From NCBI GenBank assembly GCA_018725275.1, contig QLUC01000009.1, positions 1 through 26,432 of the forward strand: 26,432 bases of DNA, in the 5' to 3' direction. The notes beneath the pieces were generated by a model. It had not been told where the DNA came from, did not search any database, and saw only the letters and a program-made list of their open reading frames with translations. Position numbers and translations under genes: made by a program. Source of the DNA: Bacillota bacterium. Lineage in GTDB: Bacteria; Bacillota; UBA994. Shown here in pieces: positions 1 to 7,496 of this stretch (position 1 is its first letter; each line of letters starts with the position of its first letter).

Positions 1-1
1 G

Positions 2-385
2 ACTGATGATTTCCCGGCCTTTTATACCCGGGCGAGCGGGTTTGGGGTGGACTATCGGCTCGATACTCCCCGCGATGTAGCTAAGGCCATCCAAACCAAG
101 TGGGATCTGGGCCTCAGGGGTGGCCTGGTGGTCGCTAACCCCATACCAAGAGAACATGAACTGCCCCTGGACTTGCTGGCGGGGATTGTTGAGGCGGCGG
201 TGCAGGAGGCGCATAAACAAGGGATTCGCGGCAAGGAGATAACCCCCTTTCTACTCGCGCAGGTCAAAGAAATGACCGGAGGCCGGAGCCTCGTGGCCAA
301 TATAGAGCTCATTTACCACAATGCCCAGGTGGGAGCACGTCTAGCCTCTGCCTTGGCGTCTTTGCAGGGGGTGCACGAGTGCTAG
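2..385 (+). CDS. psuG: Pseudouridine-5'-phosphate glycosidase, C-terminal part (cut by window start)
   Basis: The reading frame is open from base 2, so the gene begins before the window; only about the last 127 residues are present. They match the C-terminal part of PsuG (indigoidine synthase A-like family): a segment reading FPAFYTRASGFGVDYR, then KWDLGLRGG, VANPIP, TPFLLAQVKEMTGG and SLVANIELI. PsuG cleaves pseudouridine 5'-phosphate reversibly to uracil and ribose 5-phosphate in the cytoplasm. The active-site half is outside the window. The stop overlaps the GTG start of the next ABC ATPase by 7 bases, so the two are probably co-transcribed. A uracil-releasing enzyme a few kilobases from a UraA-type permease and a molybdenum hydroxylase is suggestive, but a functional link is only inferred. 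The family call is secure. Confidence 0.9.
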   Translation, partial: TDDFPAFYTRASGFGVDYRLDTPRDVAKAIQTKWDLGLRGGLVVANPIPREHELPLDLLAGIVEAAVQEAHKQGIRGKEITPFLLAQVKEMTGGRSLVANIELIYHNAQVGARLASALASLQGVHEC

Positions 386-1344
386 AAGTAAGTCATCTCA
401 GCAAGGTTTTTGTCAGTGGCAAGAACAAGGTTAAAGCCGTGGACGATGTCTCCTTCGTAGTGAACCGCGGCGAAATTGTCGGCCTGCTGGGGCCAAATGG
501 GGCCGGCAAGACGACCACCATTAAGTCGGTGCTGGGCATAACCCGCCCCAGCGCCGGCTCGATCAAGGTAGGCGGTTTTGACCCCTTTGCTGAGCCGAGT
601 AAGGCGCTTTCTCTGGTGGCAGCGGTGCTCGAGGGCAGCCGCAACATCTACTGGCGCATGACCACCTGGGAGAATATCGTCTTCTTCGCAGGCATCCATG
701 GTGTTTCCCACAAAATAGAAAAAAATTATTTTGATCACCTTATTGAAACCTTTAAATTGGTTGATAAACGCAGCACCGAAGTGCGGCAGTTGTCGCAGGG
801 CATGAAACAAAAGGTGGCTATCTGCTGTGCTTTGGTCAAGAAGACTCCCTTGGTCTTTCTCGATGAGCCCACCGTGGGGCTGGACATAGAAACATCCTAT
901 GAGCTTCGCGGGATACTGAAGGAGCTGGCCGCCACCGAGGCTAGGACTATGGTCGTCAGCAGTCACGACATGGCGGTCATTCAAGACATTTGCCAACGGG
1001 TTATCATTATGTCTGGCGGCAGAGTCATCGCTGACGATAAAATTGACGACTTGCTGGCAGTGTTTCGCAGCCGTAACTACAAAATAGCCATCGGCAAGGT
1101 GCTCGATAACGATGTGGTCGAGCATTTGCGGAAGCGATTTAACGATGTGGAAGTGCAACTTAGGGAGAGAAAGACCAACATCACCATCAACCTGCCTTCC
1201 GCAGGCGATCTATATGCCCTCATGGACTTCCTGCGCGAGCACAATATCGACCTCGAAACTATAAATCAGCAGGACCCTGACTTAGAAAAAGCCTTCGTGG
1301 CCTTAGTGCGAAAGGAGCGCGAGAGATGCAACGGCAACTCATAG
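379..1344 (+). CDS. ABC transporter ATP-binding protein (ABC-2 exporter type)
   Basis: This is a 321-residue ATPase starting at GTG 379 inside the end of psuG. It shows Walker A GPNGAGKT (residues 38-45), signature LSQGM (138-142), Walker B with FLDEP (160-164) and the H-loop region SSHD. About 90 residues follow the nucleotide-binding domain, as is common in exporters of the DrrA/NatA/CcmA type. It would energise the ABC-2 permease encoded directly downstream, whose start lies 19 bases inside this gene. The cargo (drug, lipid, polysaccharide or ion) cannot be read from the sequence. The start is fixed by the overlap with psuG, which suggests translational coupling. Family assignment is firm; the substrate is unknown. 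Confidence 0.93.
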   Translation: MLEVSHLSKVFVSGKNKVKAVDDVSFVVNRGEIVGLLGPNGAGKTTTIKSVLGITRPSAGSIKVGGFDPFAEPSKALSLVAAVLEGSRNIYWRMTTWENIVFFAGIHGVSHKIEKNYFDHLIETFKLVDKRSTEVRQLSQGMKQKVAICCALVKKTPLVFLDEPTVGLDIETSYELRGILKELAATEARTMVVSSHDMAVIQDICQRVIIMSGGRVIADDKIDDLLAVFRSRNYKIAIGKVLDNDVVEHLRKRFNDVEVQLRERKTNITINLPSAGDLYALMDFLREHNIDLETINQQDPDLEKAFVALVRKERERCNGNS

Positions 1345-2105
1345 CTTTTCAAGCGGTGTTATTTCGCAATGTCATTGAATTAAAGCGCTATGCCTTTAAC
1401 ACCATCTCCATGTTGGTCTCACTCTATGTGATGTTCATGATTCTGTTCTTCGGGTTGCAGCGCTTGGGAGGCGCGGCTCTGGCGGCCGGCGACACCCTGG
1501 AAGGCCTCTTGGTGGGCTACTTGCTGTGGACGATGGCGATTATGGCGTATAGCGAACTCTCTTGGGACCTCAATGCTCAGGCGCAAGTAGGCACCCTAGA
1601 GCAACTCTACATTTCACCCATAGGTTTCGGTCGTCTCAATGCCTACAGTCTGCTCTGTAACCTAGTGCTACAATTCGGGTACGCAGCAATCATTCTCGCC
1701 GTGCTCATGGTGAGCACCGGCAAGTACCTGCATGTGGACTTGGTGAGCATCGTGCCCCTGTTCATCGTGACCCTGATGTCGGCCTACGGCGTAGGCTTTG
1801 CGGTAGGGGGCTTGGCCCTGATCTACAAGCGCATCCAGGCCTTTTTCTCCATCTTTCAGTTCGTTTTTTTGGCGTTTCTTACCCTGCCATGGGCCCAATT
1901 CCCCTGGGCTAGGTTCCTGCCTCTTTCCATGGGTAATGCCCTCCTGCGCGAGGTCATGATTCATGGCCGTCGCATCTGGGAGCTAGACCCTACGCATTTG
2001 ATGGTCCTCGTGGGGACGGGAGTTTTTTATCTGGCGCTCGGCATTATGGCGTTTGCGTGGAGCGAGCGCATTGCGCGTGACAAAGGCCTACTGGGGCATT
2101 ATTAA
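1326..2105 (+). CDS. ABC-2 type transporter permease
   Basis: This 259-residue, strongly hydrophobic protein has about six membrane segments: around residues 25-43, 60-78, 105-130, 138-166, 172-190 and 226-246. This is the ABC-2 permease layout. A conserved-looking cytoplasmic stretch, GTLEQLYISP, lies between the second and third segments, as in many ABC-2 permeases. ATG 1326 overlaps the ATPase gene and lies just after a GAGAG-rich stretch. It pairs with the ATPase at 379 to form one exporter. No substrate-binding protein is present, consistent with export rather than uptake. The transported molecule is not identifiable. About 50 bases separate it from the yqeB-like gene, so read-through is possible. 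Confidence 0.9.
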   Translation: MQRQLIAFQAVLFRNVIELKRYAFNTISMLVSLYVMFMILFFGLQRLGGAALAAGDTLEGLLVGYLLWTMAIMAYSELSWDLNAQAQVGTLEQLYISPIGFGRLNAYSLLCNLVLQFGYAAIILAVLMVSTGKYLHVDLVSIVPLFIVTLMSAYGVGFAVGGLALIYKRIQAFFSIFQFVFLAFLTLPWAQFPWARFLPLSMGNALLREVMIHGRRIWELDPTHLMVLVGTGVFYLALGIMAFAWSERIARDKGLLGHY

Positions 2106-2155
2106 TCCCCAACTTCAGGTGTTTGCGTTATTCGGCATAGAGAGGAGGGCCATGG

Positions 2156-3031
2156 ATGCAGCAACTCGTGGTCATCAGAGGGGCCGGCGACCTCGCCACC
2201 GGTGTTGCCCAGAGGCTTTGGCGCGCCGGCTTCCTACTTGTGATGTTAGAGCAAGATGCGCCACGTATGGTGCGGCGGCCGGTGTGCTTGGCGACCGCAG
2301 TCTACGCGGGCGCGATACAGGTAGAAGATATTGGAGCCAAGCTCGTGACGGAGCCATTGCCGCGCGAACAAGGACCGGCGGTGGCATTACTTGAGGGGTA
2401 CTGGCGGCAGAACCTAGTGCCCATAGTTATCGACCCTAGCACCGCCACCATCGACCTTCTAAGGCCCTTTGCCGTGGTCGACGCCATCATGGCTAAAAAA
2501 CCCACCGGAACCCATGTTTCGCAAGCGCCGATAGTGGTGGCCTTAGGTCCCGGTTTTGTTGCGGGGGTAGATGCCCATGCCATTATCGAAACTAACCGCG
2601 GACATCACTTGGGACGGGTGCTCCGGGAGGGCTCGGCCGCCGCGAACACCGGCATAGCGGCCTTGGTAGGTGGTTATGCCCGGGAGCGGGTCTTGCGGGC
2701 TCCGGCCCGGGGGGTTTGGCGCCCAGAGAAACAAATCGGCGATCTGGTAACTTTGGGCGAGACGGTGGGTATGGTCACAGATGATGGCCAAACCACGTTG
2801 GTTCTTGCCGAGATGGCCGGTAGGGTCCGGGGTCAGCTGTACCCCCGACTAATGGTCACGACCGGGCAAAAGATTGGTGACATCGATGCCCTAGCCACAT
2901 ATGAAGATTGTTTCACCATCTCAGACAAGGCGCGGGCCATAGCGGGCGGGGTGCTCGAGGCCTTGTTGTGGCTCTCGCGACCTGAGGAGGGGCGATTGAG
3001 CGGACGGCGAGGAGGTTGCGTTGATGAATAA
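2156..3031 (+). CDS. yqeB: Selenium-dependent molybdenum hydroxylase accessory protein YqeB (EF2563 family)
   Basis: This 291-residue protein begins with a Rossmann-like loop, VVIRGAGDLATGVAQRL, the hallmark of the YqeB/EF2563 family. It continues with family segments such as DAIMAKKPTGT, VALGPGF and IETNRGHHLGRV. YqeB is one of the marker proteins that co-occur with selenium-dependent molybdenum hydroxylases and is thought to help install labile selenium on the Mo cofactor; its exact reaction is not established. ATG 2156 follows AGGAGGG at a good distance. The stop overlaps the next gene (XdhC family). Being first in an accessory block that leads to a complete Mo hydroxylase supports the role. 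No oddities were seen, and the length is normal for the family. Confidence 0.9.
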   Translation: MQQLVVIRGAGDLATGVAQRLWRAGFLLVMLEQDAPRMVRRPVCLATAVYAGAIQVEDIGAKLVTEPLPREQGPAVALLEGYWRQNLVPIVIDPSTATIDLLRPFAVVDAIMAKKPTGTHVSQAPIVVALGPGFVAGVDAHAIIETNRGHHLGRVLREGSAAANTGIAALVGGYARERVLRAPARGVWRPEKQIGDLVTLGETVGMVTDDGQTTLVLAEMAGRVRGQLYPRLMVTTGQKIGDIDALATYEDCFTISDKARAIAGGVLEALLWLSRPEEGRLSGRRGGCVDE

Positions 3032-4118
3032 ACGCCATATCCACAGTGAACTACTAGCTGCCCTAGAGCAGGGGCGAGAGATGGTACAGCTGAGTTTTAG
3101 CGGCGGCCATGCTTTGTTTGCGCTTGCGGCAGACGGCCTCACTATGGCTCTAGACGACAGGGGGGCTCTTTGGTCTATAGAGAAAAGAAAATCGCTGACT
3201 GAGGCCGCCACCGGGGCGCTGTCGCAAGTTGCTCAGGGTAGAGGTTCGAGTGTAGCCACTTTTGCGGTGCCGGAGTTGAGCGGTGAACCTTTCTTGGTGG
3301 TGCATCATACGCCCCCCCCCACTATGCTCATCTGTGGCGGCGGCCATATTGCCCAGCCATTAGCTGTCATGGCTGGGATGCTGGATTTTAAGGTGGTGGT
3401 CATTGATGACCGCCCCTATTTTGCCTCTCGGGAGCGATTTCCCAACGCTAGGGAGGTCATTTGCGCCCCGTTTGTCGAAGCGCTGCAATCGTTGACCATT
3501 GCTGCCCACACCTATGCGGTCATTGTCACCCGAGGGCATCGCCATGATGCCGTTTGTCTGCGCGTGCTCCTCAGCACATCCGCAGCCTATATCGGCATGA
3601 TCGGCAGTCGCCGTCGCGTGAACGAGATGAAAGAAATGCTCGCCGCCGAAGGTGTGCCAAGGGAGCAATTAGCAGCTTTGCATGCGCCCATCGGTCTCGC
3701 TATTGGGGCCGAAACACCTGCCGAAATCGCCACCAGCATCATGGCCGAGGTGGTCAAGGTCAAGAACCTGACTTCTAGGCAAGGAGGGAGTGGCCTCCGC
3801 GGAGTTGCCGGCGATTTAGAGGTGCTCCGCGCTATAGTAAATGCCGGGGTGGGCACGCCCCTCGCCCTGACCACCATTGTCAACACCTGGGGCTCTGCCC
3901 CGCGCCAAGCAGGAGCGCAAATGTTGGTATATGCCGATGGACGAACGGTGGGCACTATAGGGGGAGGTTGTGCCGAAAGCGAAGTGCGGAACCTAGCGCT
4001 TCAGGCCATGCAGAGCGAGAAGACTCTGTTCCACACGGTGGACATGACCGGCTCCGCCCACGAAGATGAGGGCATGGCCTGCGGGGGTAAGATGTTGGTG
4101 CACATCGCCCCGGTGTGA
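3024..4118 (+). CDS. XdhC/CoxI-family Mo hydroxylase maturation factor with reversed domain order
   Basis: This 364-residue protein probably starts at ATG 3024, because GGAGG at 3011-3015 is 8 bases upstream; TTG 3021 is in frame but too close. A Rossmann domain (XdhC C-terminal type) starts with LICGGGHIAQPLA near residue 102 and includes VIDDRPYFASRERFPNA, VTRGHRHD and IGMIGSRRR. After it, residues 265-364 carry the XdhC/CoxI domain: NTWGSAPRQAGAQM, GTIGGGCAESEVR and a final MACGGKMLV. In usual XdhC proteins that domain comes first. The first 95 residues look like a decayed copy of it. XdhC proteins bind the Mo cofactor and help insert the sulfurated, or here perhaps selenated, form. A C9 run lies at 3312-3320. 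It overlaps yqeB and the following yqeC fusion. Confidence 0.9.
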   Translation: MNKRHIHSELLAALEQGREMVQLSFSGGHALFALAADGLTMALDDRGALWSIEKRKSLTEAATGALSQVAQGRGSSVATFAVPELSGEPFLVVHHTPPPTMLICGGGHIAQPLAVMAGMLDFKVVVIDDRPYFASRERFPNAREVICAPFVEALQSLTIAAHTYAVIVTRGHRHDAVCLRVLLSTSAAYIGMIGSRRRVNEMKEMLAAEGVPREQLAALHAPIGLAIGAETPAEIATSIMAEVVKVKNLTSRQGGSGLRGVAGDLEVLRAIVNAGVGTPLALTTIVNTWGSAPRQAGAQMLVYADGRTVGTIGGGCAESEVRNLALQAMQSEKTLFHTVDMTGSAHEDEGMACGGKMLVHIAPV

Positions 4119-5494
4119 GCATGAACGCGCGTATTTATAAGGAATTGGCAATTTCGCCCGGTGACATAGTGGCCTTCATGGGTGCGGGGGGCAAGACCAC
4201 CTTGATGCTTTGTTTGGGGCGTGAACTAAGCCGCAGCTGTAGGGTGCTCATCACTACCACCACCAAGATCTACAGGCCCGAGCCGGGCCAGGCAAAACCG
4301 GTGATTTTGGCAGAGACCCTGGACGAAGCAATTTCGCAGCTTAGCACCCGGTGGGAGACAGAGCCCTGCGTGGTGCTCGGCCATAGTGAGAATGACGAGG
4401 GCAAGCTGCTCGGCGTACCCGCCGGTTGGTTTCCGTCCCTCAGGGCGGCCTTTCCTGATTGTGTAATCTTGGTGGAAGCCGATGGCGCCATGGGCCGGTG
4501 GCTCAAGGGGCATCTCGCCCACGAGCCGGTAATCCCTGCGGCGACCACCTTGGTAGTGTCCCTCATGGGCCTGGCGGTTATCGGCAAGCCACTGGACAGC
4601 CGTTATGTGCATCGCCCCGAGGTGGTGGCTAGCCACACCGGACTGGACTTAGGAGGGGTTATCACTCCCGCTCACGCGGCCCTGGCCCTGTCCGTGCAGT
4701 TGCGGTTGGCAGCCAAACAGGCGCCCTGGGCTCGTCAAGTCCTTTGGCTAAATGTGTCCGGCGAGGAGGATGAGGTTTCTCGCCTCTTTACCGGACGCCT
4801 GGTGGCGCGACATTTTAGCCGTCTGATGCCCGGTCGGCAGGTTTTTATCGGCGAGGCGCGAGCTAAAGTCGCCATCTGGGAGTCTTGGCCGCCGGCCGCA
4901 GCGGTGGCTGGGGTGGTCCTTGCGGCGGGGTTGTCCACCCGCCTTGGCGGCGAAAAGATGTTTTTGCCGTGGCGGGGGAGGGCCTTGCTGAGACATGCGG
5001 TAGAGAATCTATTGATGACCAGCGTGGCTGCGGTGGCAGTGGTGCTCGGGCATAGAGCTAAAGAGGCCAAGCAACTCCTTCTAGATTTGCCAATAGAAAC
5101 AGTAGAAAACCCTGCCTATGGTTCTGGTCTTGGGACTTCCGCTCAAGCGGCAGCAAAGTTTCTCATAGGACGGCAAAGGTCGTGCCATGGGGTGTTGTTC
5201 GCCCTAGGGGACCAGCCACGTTTGGCGCCGGCCACTATAGATATTTTGGTGCAGACCTTTTGCACTTACCCATCCCAAATCATTTATCCAACATATGAGG
5301 GGAAGCGCGGCAACCCGGTCATTTTTCCGGCCGAACTCTTGGGAGAATTTTTGTCGCTAGGGGCAGATCAAGGTGGGCGTGAAATCATGGAGCGCTACCG
5401 TGAAAGGCTCTGCGGGGTGGAAGTCGCCGACGATGCCGTCCTAAACGATATCGATACCCCGGCAGATTACGAGCAACTTCTGAAGATAGATTAA
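4115..5494 (+). CDS. YqeC-MocA fusion: selenium-dependent hydroxylase accessory protein plus Mo cofactor nucleotidyltransferase
   Basis: This 459-residue protein has two joined domains. Residues about 10-255 are YqeC-like, with a P-loop GAGGKTT (23-29), ITTTTKIY (46-53), VEADGA (120-125) and the segment PLDSRYVHRPEVV. Residues about 262-459 are MocA-like, with VVLAAGLSTRLGGEK (267-281), GDQP (365-368), RGNPVIFP and NDIDTP near the end. MocA enzymes transfer CMP to molybdopterin to make the cytosine dinucleotide form used by many hydroxylases. YqeC is another SDMH marker of uncertain chemistry. Two starts are possible, GTG 4115 and ATG 4121. Neither has a clear Shine-Dalgarno site, and both overlap or abut the XdhC stop, so coupled translation is likely. 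Fusing the two steps suggests they act on the same cofactor. Confidence 0.9.
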   Translation: MSMNARIYKELAISPGDIVAFMGAGGKTTLMLCLGRELSRSCRVLITTTTKIYRPEPGQAKPVILAETLDEAISQLSTRWETEPCVVLGHSENDEGKLLGVPAGWFPSLRAAFPDCVILVEADGAMGRWLKGHLAHEPVIPAATTLVVSLMGLAVIGKPLDSRYVHRPEVVASHTGLDLGGVITPAHAALALSVQLRLAAKQAPWARQVLWLNVSGEEDEVSRLFTGRLVARHFSRLMPGRQVFIGEARAKVAIWESWPPAAAVAGVVLAAGLSTRLGGEKMFLPWRGRALLRHAVENLLMTSVAAVAVVLGHRAKEAKQLLLDLPIETVENPAYGSGLGTSAQAAAKFLIGRQRSCHGVLFALGDQPRLAPATIDILVQTFCTYPSQIIYPTYEGKRGNPVIFPAELLGEFLSLGADQGGREIMERYRERLCGVEVADDAVLNDIDTPADYEQLLKID

Positions 5495-5513
5495 CTAGGC
5501 TGGGGGGAACAAA

Positions 5514-6533
5514 GTGAAGAAGATAAGCGTTTACGATGCAATCGGCTCGATTCTTTGCCACGACATTACCAGGATTGTGCCCGGCGAGTTTAAGGGAGCC
5601 GCCTTTAAAAAGGGCCATGTCGTGACCGCGAGCGACATCCCTCTGCTCCTAGAGCTGGGCAAGGAACACCTTTATGTGTGGGAGGATCTTCACGGCCAAT
5701 TGCACGAAAACCAGGCAGCGCTACGCATAGCCACTGCCTGTGCCGGGGCCCATATTTCGCTAAGCGCCCCCTCCGAGGGCAAGATTAACCTCGTCGCCGA
5801 ACGACGCGCGCTAGTCAAGGTCGCGGAGGAGGTTTTGCTCGGCATTAACTCGGTGCCAGAGATTATCGTGGCTACGCGCCACAACAACCAGGTGGTAGAG
5901 GCTGGGGCGGTGGTGGCGGGAACGCGGGTCATCCCCTTGGTCATTCCGGAGGCTCGCGTGGTCGAGGTGGAGAAAATCTGTGCCGAGCGAGGGCCGGTGG
6001 TCTGGGCTAAGCCCCTCCTGCCAAAGACCATGGCTTTGGTCACCACCGGCAACGAAATCTACTACGGGCGCATTGCCGATAAGTTCGGTCCGGTCATAGC
6101 CGCCAAGGCTGCGGCCTTCGACTGTTTTTTGTTGCCCCAGGTGCTGGCACCGGACGATGCCGAGGTTATTTCCCAAGAAATAATTTTGCTGGCGCAGAGC
6201 GGGGCCGAAATCATCGCCGTGAGTGGGGGGATGTCGGTTGACCCCGACGATGTTACCCCGCGTGGCATAGCTCTCGCCGGCGGCATCTTGGTATCTTACG
6301 GGGTTCCGGTTTTGCCCGGCTCCATGTTTATGCTGGCCTACCTAGGCGAAATACCCATCATCGGCTTGCCGGGCTGCGTGATGTACTGCCAAACCACTAT
6401 TCTTGACCTCATCTTGCCACGGCTCCTGGCGGGCGAGCGACTCACCCAGCGCGACCTAGCCGCGCTCGGCCACGGAGGGCTCTGTTTAGGCTGTGCGGTG
6501 TGTCACTACCCCGTATGCCCCTTTGGCAAGTAG
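5514..6533 (+). CDS. Molybdopterin-binding protein (MoeA/MogA-like domain) with Cys-rich C-terminus
   Basis: This 339-residue protein starts at GTG 5514, after a G-rich Shine-Dalgarno site at 5502-5508. Residues about 170-310 form a molybdopterin-binding (MoCF) domain, with LVTTGNEIYYGR (175-186), SGGMSVDPDDVTP (237-249), PVLPGSM and GLPGCVMYC. The N-terminal part (KGAAFKKGHVVTASDIPLLL) resembles the MoeA-like linker region. The last 20 residues hold C324, C327, C330 and C335 in a CxxCxxCxxxxC arrangement ending in CPFGK, which looks like a metal, selenium or Fe-S binding tail. It is probably a Mo cofactor insertion or carrier protein for the SDMH rather than a general MoeA, since it lacks the full MoeA domain set. 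It converges with the cyclase gene, with only 4 bases between stops. Confidence 0.88.
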   Translation: MKKISVYDAIGSILCHDITRIVPGEFKGAAFKKGHVVTASDIPLLLELGKEHLYVWEDLHGQLHENQAALRIATACAGAHISLSAPSEGKINLVAERRALVKVAEEVLLGINSVPEIIVATRHNNQVVEAGAVVAGTRVIPLVIPEARVVEVEKICAERGPVVWAKPLLPKTMALVTTGNEIYYGRIADKFGPVIAAKAAAFDCFLLPQVLAPDDAEVISQEIILLAQSGAEIIAVSGGMSVDPDDVTPRGIALAGGILVSYGVPVLPGSMFMLAYLGEIPIIGLPGCVMYCQTTILDLILPRLLAGERLTQRDLAALGHGGLCLGCAVCHYPVCPFGK

Positions 6534-6537
6534 GGGA

Positions 6538-7323
6538 TTACTCTTGGTCAAAGGCCACGATGCGACAGATGGAGGATTCGCCGCCGACAAAGCGCCAGGG
6601 GAAGCAGCCGATAATCAGCCGTTTGTTCAATATGGACCGCAACTCTCCGCCCACATTTTCGGCATGGATGATGTCTAGGGGGAAGAGGTCGATGTGCATG
6701 AGCTGGTAGTCGCTCTGGGGGAAGGTCTCGTCTAGCGTCCGGCCATATTTTTTTTGCAGGTAGGCATCGGCTTCCTTGGCCTCACGGGGAGCCCAGTCGC
6801 GAATTTTGGTGTTCATGGGGTGGTCGGCACTGCCGCAGTCCACGCCAATCCACTTTATTTTCATTTTTTTGCACCAGTCCGAGAACTCGCGTGTAGGGCC
6901 GGGATGCTTGACCATGTAGCGCACTTCATCGGCCCCGGGCTGATCCCACGAATACTTGATGTAGCCGGTGTGGATGAGCAAGATGTCGCCCTCTTTAACT
7001 TCGACGCGGTCGGTAATGTCCTTAGAGGTGTAGATGCCATAGTCCTCGGCGATGTCGCTCAAGTCTACCACCACGCCGGGGCCGATGAGGTCGGGCAGGG
7101 GGATGGAGGCAATGTCGCGCCCGTTCGTGCAAAAGTGTAACGACCCGTCTAAGTGGGTACCGACATGGTTGCTGGTCGTGATGAGTTGGCCATTAGCGCC
7201 GTTAGGGCACAGCCTCTTAAAGAATTTGATTTGTAGCGGCTCGTAGGTGGGCCAGGCCGGGGTCAGGTGGCTCAAGGGTTGGGTGAGGTCATACATTTTA
7301 ACTTGGTTCCAATTGTTTAGCAT
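6538..7323 (-). CDS. Cyclase-family metal-dependent hydrolase (kynurenine formamidase/isatin hydrolase-like)
   Basis: This 261-residue protein starts at an ATG (complement of 7321-7323), with GGGAG about 7 bases upstream. It begins YDLTQPLSHLTPAWP and carries the family metal motif HVGTHLDGSLHF (H53, H57, D59, H63). Later come ILLIHTGY and GVDCGSADHP. Cyclase-family enzymes use a divalent metal to hydrolyse amide or lactam bonds, as in N-formylkynurenine, isatin and related ring compounds. It sits inside the hydroxylase island but on the opposite strand, divergent from the nitrilase gene. A ring-opening or deformylation step acting on the hydroxylated heterocycle is the obvious guess, but the substrate is not determined. 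No truncation was seen. Family assignment is firm. Confidence 0.9.
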   Translation of the reverse strand: MLNNWNQVKMYDLTQPLSHLTPAWPTYEPLQIKFFKRLCPNGANGQLITTSNHVGTHLDGSLHFCTNGRDIASIPLPDLIGPGVVVDLSDIAEDYGIYTSKDITDRVEVKEGDILLIHTGYIKYSWDQPGADEVRYMVKHPGPTREFSDWCKKMKIKWIGVDCGSADHPMNTKIRDWAPREAKEADAYLQKKYGRTLDETFPQSDYQLMHIDLFPLDIIHAENVGGELRSILNKRLIIGCFPWRFVGGESSICRIVAFDQE

Positions 7324-7496
7324 GTTTTAGCTCCCTTCAACTTGCGGCTTTAGGATTATTGTGGCATTCCCAGTCGAAACACGCAAGAGGAAGTGCCGTG
7401 AGAAATCTCCCCCGGCAATCTAGAGGGAGAAGGCTTCTGCCTGCCGCCGTCGAAATAATTAATAATTAAAAGGGTTTGCATGGGAGGCATTATGAT
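7324..7496. other. Divergent intergenic region with an imperfect hairpin
   Basis: This 173-base gap separates the divergent cyclase and nitrilase genes and should hold promoters for both. At about 7396-7419 an imperfect stem-loop is visible: TGCCG pairs with CGGCA, and inside it GAG pairs with CTC around AAAT. An AT-rich stretch at 7450-7470 could be the -10 area for the nitrilase operon. A weak minus-strand TTGCGT / CACAAT pair with a 17-base spacer could serve the cyclase gene. No known riboswitch class was recognised. The GGGAGG at 7482-7487 is the ribosome site that fixes the nitrilase start at 7497. Confidence 0.4.

Noticed and set aside
382..1158. Long minus-strand open frame opposite the ABC ATPase gene
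   Set aside because: The plus strand carries all ABC ATPase motifs; the minus frame has no family features or ribosome site and is a shadow.
7424..7436. Small inverted repeat AGAAGGCTTCT near the nitrilase gene
   Set aside because: Its loop would be one base, so it cannot form a real hairpin terminator, and there is no T tract.
7476..7496. TTG 7476 as the nitrilase start
   Set aside because: The GGGAGG ribosome site at 7482-7487 lies inside that extension and is correctly spaced for ATG 7497.
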